Both the position numbers and the translations under genes were made by a program. Shown here piece by piece: positions 6,460 to 11,960 of a stretch of DNA of 11,960 nucleotides (position 1 is its first letter; each line of letters starts with the position of its first letter). The notes below the pieces were generated by a model. The model was not told the origin of the DNA. It made no database searches and saw nothing but the letters and a program-made list of their open reading frames with translations. Origin of the DNA: Bryobacteraceae bacterium (GTDB lineage Bacteria > Acidobacteriota > Terriglobia > Bryobacterales > Bryobacteraceae). Location of the stretch: the NCBI GenBank assembly GCA_014379815.1, contig JACMLA010000234.1:1-11960 (forward strand), given 5' to 3'.

Positions 6460-6906
6460 ATGAAGATCCGTGTGCTGGTTCTCTGCACGGCCAATTCGGC
6501 CCGCTCGCAAATGGCGGAAGGGCTCCTTCGGCACGACTACGGGGAACACATTGCAGTAGAAAGCGCAGGAACTCGTGCGACTGCGGTGCGGCCTGAAGCG
6601 ATTGCGGTGATGCAGGAAGTTGGCGTCGATATCAGTGACCATCTCTCAAAATCGGTGGATACCTTTGCGGACACCAGATTTGACTATGTGCTCACGGTCT
6701 GCGATGGTGCCCGGGAGACTTGTCCTGTTTACCCTGGCCATGTCACCAGGATTCACAGGGACTTCCCCGACCCGGCATTGGTTGCAGGCACTAACGTGGA
6801 ACGCCTGAATGCGTTTCGCAGCGTGCGGGATGAGATCCGCGTTTATCTGAAAGAATTCGCAGCTCTCATCGGAAAAGGGGGGCTTACTTCGACGCGGTCA
6901 GACTGA
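6460..6906 (+). CDS. arsC: Arsenate reductase ArsC, thioredoxin-coupled type (second copy)
   Basis: This 148-residue protein starts directly at the catalytic strand (MKIRVLVLC), as in cytosolic members of the family. It has the P-loop CTANSARS with Cys9, the pair Cys81 and Cys88 in VCDGARETC, and general acid Asp104 in DFPDP. The complete Cys triad indicates the thioredoxin-linked arsenate reductase rather than a plain tyrosine phosphatase. It supplies As(III) to the ArsM encoded just upstream; the ATG follows the arsM TAG with no gap, and no separate Shine-Dalgarno is needed. It is clearly diverged from the first ArsC (CTANSARS against CTGNSARS, different C-terminus) and is not a recent tandem copy. 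Its last 23 bases overlap the 3' end of the convergent PIG-L gene. Confidence 0.93.
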   Translation: MKIRVLVLCTANSARSQMAEGLLRHDYGEHIAVESAGTRATAVRPEAIAVMQEVGVDISDHLSKSVDTFADTRFDYVLTVCDGARETCPVYPGHVTRIHRDFPDPALVAGTNVERLNAFRSVRDEIRVYLKEFAALIGKGGLTSTRSD

Positions 6907-9217
6907 GCAGGTTTGCGAAGAGCCGGTACGCTCCTGGTACTCCGGCGGGTAGCTGGCGGTAGAAGGAGTACGCGGCGTAAGTCCAGTAGCCTTTCCCGTA
7001 TCTGGTCTGAATCAGGCCGCCTTTCTGTGGAGCTTGCTCGCGGTCGTGGGATTCCAGCAGAGGCGTGTAGCGGGGATCCCACTCGGTCAAGAACTTGGAG
7101 CCCCGCTCTTCTACCCAGCCTTCAAAGTCTGCGGAGCTAATTGGATTCGGAGTTTGGAAGACGGGATTGCCCGGCTCCAGGATTGCGACTGTTGCAGCTT
7201 CTTCCGAGACTTCTTCCGCACTGGCTTTCACCCTGTAAGGCCACGGGCCATAAGGTGCCTCGTCGAACTCCTGCGTCTGGTACTGCACTATCAGGTGGCC
7301 TCCGTTTTGCACGTACTTGAGAAGCCGGTCGCGATGCGCTTTGAAGTCGGGACGAACGGCGGATGCACGCACTCCCACGATGATGGCAGTGTAAGGGGCC
7401 AGATCCGAAGTTGCGAGCATTTCTGGTGACAGCGATTCTGTCTTAATGTCGAGTTGCATCAGTGAAGCTGGAAGGTCGTCACCCGCTCCTGCGATGTAGC
7501 CGATCCTTAGGTTGGGGGCAACACGCACGTCTGCAATTTTCAGCGTCGTCTGCGCGGGTTCATAGATAGCATGAGATTCCAAACCCCTGTAGCCTGCGAC
7601 ACGGTAGCCCTCAGTAAAGTTATGCCCGTTGGCCTCGGCGATAGCCTGAATCGTTCCACTTGTTGCGTTTTTTGGAATCTTCAAGATAAACGAGATCGAT
7701 TGCTTATCGCCTGCGCTGCCGAGTTGGAACGGCTGCTTCAACGGGGTTGCGGTCCAGCCGTGAGGCAGTTTGAGTGAGACTGTGCCCTCGGATCTAGTTG
7801 CGGCGGCTAATTCCACGTGCACAGGAAACTGCACTTTACCTTTGGGAATGAGTCCGACGCGTGGAGTGAGGGTGACGCTTACTGCCGGCCTCACTGTCAG
7901 GTTCTGTCGCTGAGGTCCGTAGAGCTTGTCGATGACCTGGACCTGCAGAGGCTGGGTTGCCCGGAAGATTCTGTCCTGAAACCGGTAGCGGTATTCGACC
8001 ATGCAAAGTGGTGGTGAAAACGGCAAGTACGACTGGACAGCTGGTTCGTGCCGGGTGGGCGATGCATCGGGAGGAACGGCGATGTGAAACTTGCCGGGCG
8101 ATTGTTCGGCGGCCTGCCAGGAGGGTGGCAGGAGCAGGCGCATTCCCACGGGGTCGCGTTTTCCCGGCCCGGCAAAATAGCTGGTTTTGACGATTGCAAT
8201 CAACGTCTCCCCCGGCGCAACGGAGTGACGTTCACCCTCGATGACTGCTTCGATTCGGACACCTAGCAGGCGGTTGATGACGTCATCGGGAACGTCTTCC
8301 CGCCCCGCTAGCTGCATGGCGAGTTTCCATGGTTCTTTAGGGTTGTAATCCAACGTCTGTTTCTTCGGATCGAACCCATTGAGTATGTCGGTCTCGGGGC
8401 TCAGGGGTCCGAGGCGATTCGCAATTAGCTCGAGGGAACTGACAGGGCCGCCGCGCAGCAGAAAGCTGCTGCCAGCCATGGCCTGGGTACGGTGCTGGCG
8501 GTAGCCTTCGATGGCGAGCTCACGCAAGGTAGTCCCAATGAGTGGATCGTAGACGGCGGTGTCGATGCGCAGAGTTGCTGTCTCGTTTGGCCGGACACTG
8601 CGGTACAGCTTCTTCGCGCTCCATGCTGGGCCAGCGTCAGGATAGAGATTCTTGTCTGCTGCTGCGTCCCAGACTTCGCGGGCGATGACTCCGGCTGCCA
8701 TGTGGTTACCGTGCCCGTCCCTTGCAGTTCCGTGGAAACGTCCAATGATGATGTCGGGTTTGAAGAGGCGGACAACCTGGACCGCATCGCGGAGAATGAG
8801 GTCTTTGGGCCAGTGCTCCAAGGTCTCGTCGAGGCGCTTGGAGAAACCGAAGTCGACGGCACGCGTGAAGTACTGCTCGACGCCGTAGTACTTGCCTGCG
8901 AGGAGAAGTTCCTCGGTACGCAGGGCTCCCAGCGCGGATCCCATTTCGGAGCCTGCGAGGTTAGCGCCGCCTTCGCCGCGGCTTAGTGTGAGGAGCGCTG
9001 TCCGGATGGCACGTCCCCTTGCGAGGTAGGTGAGAAGTGCCGCGTCTTCGTCATCAGGATGAGCGGTGATGTAGAGAATTCGCTGAGGTACACCGATGCG
9101 TCGCACGGCCAGATCGGTGGCTGCTGGTCCCTGGTCGAGAGGTGCCACTTGTCCCTGGGATCCTAATGCTGCACAGGCGAAAAGGATAGCGACGCGATGA
9201 GCTGACGGGGAACGCAT
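6884..9217 (-). CDS. Secreted multidomain PIG-L (LmbE-like) deacetylase family protein
   Basis: The protein has 777 residues. The N-terminus (RVAILFACAALGSQG) looks like a Sec signal peptide. The PIG-L domain covers ~45-250: AHPDDE (53-57) supplies His53 and Asp56, and HGNH supplies His172 as the third probable zinc ligand. Known members remove N-acetyl groups from GlcNAc-type sugars (MshB, BshB, PIG-L). Beyond that are roughly 350 residues of beta-rich sequence including LKLPHGWTATPL, which resembles the NEW3/NPCBM-associated beta-sandwich type. The C-terminal ~200 residues include YTAIIVG...LLKYVQNGGHLIVQYQ, which resembles a glutamine-amidotransferase-like (ThuA/GATase1-type) fold. Long versions of this kind are common in Acidobacteriota and Bacteroidota with unknown substrate. 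The start is ATG at 9217. The frame stays open to about 9568, but that extension lies antisense to the response regulator and would bury the signal peptide. Confidence 0.85.
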   Translation of the reverse strand: MRSPSAHRVAILFACAALGSQGQVAPLDQGPAATDLAVRRIGVPQRILYITAHPDDEDAALLTYLARGRAIRTALLTLSRGEGGANLAGSEMGSALGALRTEELLLAGKYYGVEQYFTRAVDFGFSKRLDETLEHWPKDLILRDAVQVVRLFKPDIIIGRFHGTARDGHGNHMAAGVIAREVWDAAADKNLYPDAGPAWSAKKLYRSVRPNETATLRIDTAVYDPLIGTTLRELAIEGYRQHRTQAMAGSSFLLRGGPVSSLELIANRLGPLSPETDILNGFDPKKQTLDYNPKEPWKLAMQLAGREDVPDDVINRLLGVRIEAVIEGERHSVAPGETLIAIVKTSYFAGPGKRDPVGMRLLLPPSWQAAEQSPGKFHIAVPPDASPTRHEPAVQSYLPFSPPLCMVEYRYRFQDRIFRATQPLQVQVIDKLYGPQRQNLTVRPAVSVTLTPRVGLIPKGKVQFPVHVELAAATRSEGTVSLKLPHGWTATPLKQPFQLGSAGDKQSISFILKIPKNATSGTIQAIAEANGHNFTEGYRVAGYRGLESHAIYEPAQTTLKIADVRVAPNLRIGYIAGAGDDLPASLMQLDIKTESLSPEMLATSDLAPYTAIIVGVRASAVRPDFKAHRDRLLKYVQNGGHLIVQYQTQEFDEAPYGPWPYRVKASAEEVSEEAATVAILEPGNPVFQTPNPISSADFEGWVEERGSKFLTEWDPRYTPLLESHDREQAPQKGGLIQTRYGKGYWTYAAYSFYRQLPAGVPGAYRLFANLLSLTASK

Positions 9218-9251
9218 TGGCGCGATTGTACCTTGCGCGGTTATCCTGACA

Positions 9252-9893
9252 ATGAATACAGTGAGCGCTTCTGAGCAGCCGATTCTTGCCGGTTCGGTCG
9301 ACATCGCCGTTCTTGACGACGATCTGGATTTCCGCACGTATATCGAAGATTTCTTGAAGGACGAGGGATCGTGGTCCGTGCGGACGTATGCGCATCCTGA
9401 AGACCTGTTCCATGAAGCCGAGCAGAGAGTTCCTGACATCGTGCTGCTGGATATGAAGATGGGCGAGTTCCGGGGCGAAACTGTTCTGGAGCAGTTGTTC
9501 TCGCGCTGGCCCAGCCTGTGCGTGATTATTGTGACCGGGTATCCGTCGCTGGAGGACATGCGGGCCACGTTTCGGATGAAGGTCTTCGACTATCTGGCCA
9601 AGCCCTTTTCGTTGAATCAGCTCCGCCAGACGCTTCGGAATGCGGTCGATGCATTCGGCCTGGGCCGTGCGGATCAGGACCGGTTGCGGGAGCGTCTGGG
9701 GCACCGCATCAAGCTGCTTCGGGTGGAACGGGACTGGTCGCTGAAAGAGCTTGCGGCCACGACGCGGCTTAGCGTTTCGCAGATCAGTTCCATCGAGCGC
9801 GGTACCAACTTGCCGAGCATGGAAAGTCTGCTGGCGATCTGTCGCGCGTTTGAAAAGAAGCCGTCTGAGCTGCTGGCTTCGATTGAATTCTGA
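9252..9893 (+). CDS. Response regulator: REC receiver fused to Cro/cI-type (XRE) HTH
   Basis: The protein has 213 residues. The receiver domain (~16-135) has the acidic cluster Asp22-Asp24, phospho-acceptor Asp67 in VLLDMKMG, Thr95 in IVTGYP and Lys117 in AKPFS, so every residue needed for phosphorylation is present. After a short linker, residues ~145-210 form an XRE-family helix-turn-helix (SLKELAATTRLSVSQISSIERG as its core span), ending in a PSELL-type helix. Most response regulators carry OmpR, NarL/LuxR or Fis-type outputs, so the XRE output is uncommon. No histidine kinase is adjacent within the window. The ABC ATPase gene follows after 22 bases, which suggests it regulates this exporter operon. 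It may also act on the divergent PIG-L gene, 34 bases away. No clear Shine-Dalgarno precedes the ATG; GTG three codons later is an alternative. Confidence 0.9.
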   Translation: MNTVSASEQPILAGSVDIAVLDDDLDFRTYIEDFLKDEGSWSVRTYAHPEDLFHEAEQRVPDIVLLDMKMGEFRGETVLEQLFSRWPSLCVIIVTGYPSLEDMRATFRMKVFDYLAKPFSLNQLRQTLRNAVDAFGLGRADQDRLRERLGHRIKLLRVERDWSLKELAATTRLSVSQISSIERGTNLPSMESLLAICRAFEKKPSELLASIEF

Positions 9894-9915
9894 GACGTAT
9901 ACTGGGCAGACCAAA

Positions 9916-10674
9916 ATGATTCGCGTGCAGTCTTTGATGAAGTCGTTTCACGATCCGAAGCGTGGAACGGTTATGGCGGTGGATGGAATCTCTTTTGAGG
10001 CGAGGGCGGGAGAGATCTTTGGGCTTCTCGGCTCAAATGGTGCGGGGAAAACAACCACCATGCGGATGCTCGCGACGATCCTGAAGCCTACAGGCGGCAG
10101 CGCCGAGGTGGCCGGCTACGACATTGTAAAGTCGGCTCCGGATGTCAGGAGAAGCATCGGATTTTTGTCGGGTGACATGGGTTACTATCACCGGCTTTCG
10201 CCGCGCGAGGTCCTGAACATATTCGGCCAGTTGAACGGGTTAAGCGGCAGTGCGCTACGCGACAGAGTCGAGCTGTTGATCACTGAGTTTGAGATGACCG
10301 CTTACGCCGATGCCCGTGCAGATACATTCTCGACGGGAATGCGGCAGCGCGCGAACGTAGCACGTGTGCTGGTGCATGATCCACCGGTTCTGATCCTGGA
10401 TGAGCCAACGTCAGGTCTGGATGTTCCGACCGCGCAGATCATAGAGCAGTTTATAGTGCGGGCGAAAACCCAGGGTAAATGCGTCGTACTATCCACGCAC
10501 ATCATGGAAGAGGCCGAGTATCTGTGCGACCGGATCGCAGTGGTGCACGGGGGCAAGCTGCAAGCGCTGGGAACGATGGATGAATTGCGTTTGCAAACCG
10601 GTAAGCAGAGGCTAAGGGAAGTGTTCCTTGCCTTGATTCATTCCTCCAGTGACACGGCGAAGGTGGTTGCGTGA
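9916..10674 (+). CDS. ABC transporter ATP-binding protein, NatA-like
   Basis: This 252-residue cytoplasmic ATPase energises the ABC-2 permease encoded next. Walker A is GSNGAGKTT (39-47), the signature is FSTGMRQR (138-145, the STGM variant typical of NatA-like exporters), Walker B is VLILDEPTSGLD (158-169) and the H-loop is STH with His195. The usual Q-loop glutamine is replaced in FLSGDMGYY (83-91), a substitution seen in this subfamily. The start was set at ATG 9916, where the family sequence begins (MIRVQSLMKSF). Upstream in-frame codons run into the response regulator gene. Its stop overlaps the permease start in GTGA. Relatives export sodium, drugs or peptides; the substrate here cannot be read from sequence. 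Confidence 0.92.
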   Translation: MIRVQSLMKSFHDPKRGTVMAVDGISFEARAGEIFGLLGSNGAGKTTTMRMLATILKPTGGSAEVAGYDIVKSAPDVRRSIGFLSGDMGYYHRLSPREVLNIFGQLNGLSGSALRDRVELLITEFEMTAYADARADTFSTGMRQRANVARVLVHDPPVLILDEPTSGLDVPTAQIIEQFIVRAKTQGKCVVLSTHIMEEAEYLCDRIAVVHGGKLQALGTMDELRLQTGKQRLREVFLALIHSSSDTAKVVA

Positions 10675-11834
10675 AGCTAACTTCTGTATGGGTCTTGTTT
10701 CGTAAGGAACTCCTCGACTTACTTCGGGACAAGCGGACTTTGATCAGCCTTGTTGTTGCGCCGATGGTCATTGGACCGGCGATGATCTCGGTGATGAATC
10801 TATATACGAAGCGAAGCCAGGAGCAGGCCCGGGTGGAGCGCTACAAGGTCGGTATTCGCGAAGATGTGCCAATTCAGGGTTTGCGGGAAGCGCTGGGTTC
10901 GGCCGGACTGGAAGTGCTGAATGTAGCCGCGCCGCGCGATGCGGTGGAGAAGAAGCAGGTTACGTACGGCATCGAAGTGACAGGAAAAGCCGGACGGCCG
11001 CAGTTATTCTTCTACTCGGATAACTCAGAAACGTCGGTGAATATTGCGCGTGGCCGCGTAAACGATGCGATTGAAAAAGTGCGGCGGCAACAGATCCGGG
11101 AGAGTTTGGAACAGCGACAAATTTCGCCAACCGTGCTGGAGCCGTTTGACCTGGCTGCTGTGAATGTCGCGAAACCTCGCAAGATGACGGGCTCGATACT
11201 CGGCAGGTTGATTGGTTTTCTGCTGTTGATCTTCCTGTTCAACGGAGCGATGTATTCAGCGGTGGATGCGACGGCGGGCGAGAAAGAACGCAAGACTCTG
11301 GAAATTTTGCTGGCTTCAGCCGCGACCCGCACGGAGATCGTGACTGCGAAGGTGATGACGTCCATGCTGACCTCGCTCGGCACGACGCTTCTGAGCATGA
11401 CCAGCTACGCAATTGCTTTGTCACAGTCTGGAGGAGGGCGATCGGGCAATCAGCTTTCGTTTCCGACCGATCCACTGACCCTTCTCATGCTGTTCCTTCT
11501 GACGCTGCCGGTCGCGCTTATGGCGGCTTCTATTGCAATTGCGGCGGCTACTCCCGCGAAGAGCACTCGCGAGGCCATGAGTTACCTGACTCCGGGAATT
11601 TTCATTGTGATGTTTCTGGGGCTGGTGACATTTTTCGCAGAAGGCGCGCCGAATCCGCTGCTCGCTCTGGTGCCATTCACAAATTTCTCGATGATGCTCC
11701 GCGACGTGTTGTCGGGAGAGTGGACCTGGTGGCACTATCTGCTGACGCTGGGAGCCAACCTTACCTACAGCGCGCTAGCGGTCGGGCTCGCTGTGAGGAG
11801 CTTTACTAACGAACGGGTGCTGTTCCGCTCGTGA
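10671..11834 (+). CDS. ABC-2 type permease, NatB-like
   Basis: This 387-residue membrane subunit begins with the family-typical cytoplasmic stretch FRKELLDLLRDKRTL (10-24), followed by a first membrane helix (~24-44). A large extracytoplasmic domain of about 130 residues follows (~45-175). The remaining five or so helices lie between ~178 and ~378. The ABC-2/NatB hallmark GEKERKTLEILL (203-214) lies in the loop after the second helix. The start is GTG at 10671, overlapping the ATPase stop by four bases, so the two are coupled. The stop is again shared with a GTG start downstream. It probably exports a cation or small amphipathic compound with the preceding ATPase; the actual substrate is unknown. 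Confidence 0.9.
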   Translation: MKLTSVWVLFRKELLDLLRDKRTLISLVVAPMVIGPAMISVMNLYTKRSQEQARVERYKVGIREDVPIQGLREALGSAGLEVLNVAAPRDAVEKKQVTYGIEVTGKAGRPQLFFYSDNSETSVNIARGRVNDAIEKVRRQQIRESLEQRQISPTVLEPFDLAAVNVAKPRKMTGSILGRLIGFLLLIFLFNGAMYSAVDATAGEKERKTLEILLASAATRTEIVTAKVMTSMLTSLGTTLLSMTSYAIALSQSGGGRSGNQLSFPTDPLTLLMLFLLTLPVALMAASIAIAAATPAKSTREAMSYLTPGIFIVMFLGLVTFFAEGAPNPLLALVPFTNFSMMLRDVLSGEWTWWHYLLTLGANLTYSALAVGLAVRSFTNERVLFRS

Positions 11835-11960
11835 ACAGAGACGATGATCCGGAAGAGGAACGTGTTCCGTTTCAGGTTACTGAAGGCTGGCTGGCCTATT
11901 CGGGGATTGAGAGACTTCCGGTAACTGCTCTGCTGGAAAACTTTCGCAGTGCCTACAACA
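11831..11960 (+). CDS. Start of an unidentified gene, coupled to the ABC permease (3' end outside window)
   Basis: GTG at 11831 overlaps the permease stop in GTGA, exactly like the preceding junction, and the frame stays open for 43 codons to the window edge. The visible residues are acidic and hydrophilic at first (NRDDDPEEERVPFQV), then contain a GWLAYSG segment and ALLENFRSAYN. No membrane segment or recognisable domain appears yet. The coupling indicates a third component of the exporter operon. I do not recognise the family from this fragment. Confidence 0.6.
   Translation, partial: MNRDDDPEEERVPFQVTEGWLAYSGIERLPVTALLENFRSAYN

Noticed and set aside
9218..9568. N-terminal extension of the PIG-L reading frame to a 894-residue protein
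   Set aside because: The extension is antisense to the response regulator, which has a clear REC domain, and it would place the signal peptide about 117 residues into the protein. ATG 9217 is the natural start.
9054..9914. Minus-strand 286-codon open frame
   Set aside because: It lies opposite the REC-XRE gene and part of the PIG-L gene. Its translation is low-complexity and rich in Arg, His and Gln, with no domain; it is a shadow frame.
9751..9915. Upstream extension of the ABC ATPase frame
   Set aside because: It overlaps the HTH end of the response regulator in another frame. The ATPase family sequence begins at MIRV, position 9916.

Overview
The window is about 12 kb of gene-dense bacterial chromosome with moderately high GC, GTG starts and short or negative spacing between genes. 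The mix of genes (a long secreted PIG-L-type deacetylase, a TIR-WD40 protein, ArsM-type arsenic methylation and a NatA/NatB-like ABC exporter) resembles soil Acidobacteriota. That placement is an impression from gene content and protein style, not a computed result.

Layout. Position 1-245 is the 3' end of truA (tRNA pseudouridine synthase), cut by the window edge. At 362-1759 (+) lies a membrane-anchored alpha/beta hydrolase of the PAF-acetylhydrolase type. It converges on a large minus-strand gene at 1789-4641, which encodes an N-terminal TIR domain, one membrane helix and 14 WD40-like repeats. Divergent from that gene is a compact arsenic operon (+): arsR (4697-5065), an arsC-type reductase carrying an N-terminal export signal (5087-5602), arsM (5620-6459) and a second, ordinary cytosolic arsC (6460-6906). 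A 24-base, 9/10 matched inverted repeat overlaps a good sigma70-like promoter just ahead of arsR and is very probably the ArsR operator. It sits in the only 55 bases separating arsR from the TIR-WD40 gene.

The last arsC overlaps tail-to-tail with a minus-strand gene for a secreted multidomain PIG-L deacetylase (6884-9217). Only 34 bases separate that gene's start from a divergent gene for a response regulator with a REC receiver fused to a Cro/cI-type HTH (9252-9893). The regulator is followed by an ABC ATPase (9916-10674), an ABC-2 permease (10671-11834) and the beginning of a further gene (11831 to the end). The last three are joined by two GTGA start/stop overlaps, so this is one translationally coupled operon.

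How the genes work together. The ars operon encodes sensing (ArsR), arsenate reduction (two ArsC) and arsenite methylation (ArsM), but no ArsB/Acr3 efflux pump lies within or beside it. Detoxification by this cluster alone would run through methylation. The most unusual point is that the first ArsC keeps a complete catalytic set (Cys34, Cys106, Cys113, Asp130) behind what looks like a cleavable signal peptide. That would put an arsenate reductase or protein phosphatase outside the cytoplasm. The second point of interest is the TIR-WD40 protein, which has a plausible NADase glutamate and shares its upstream region with the arsenic-responsive promoter.
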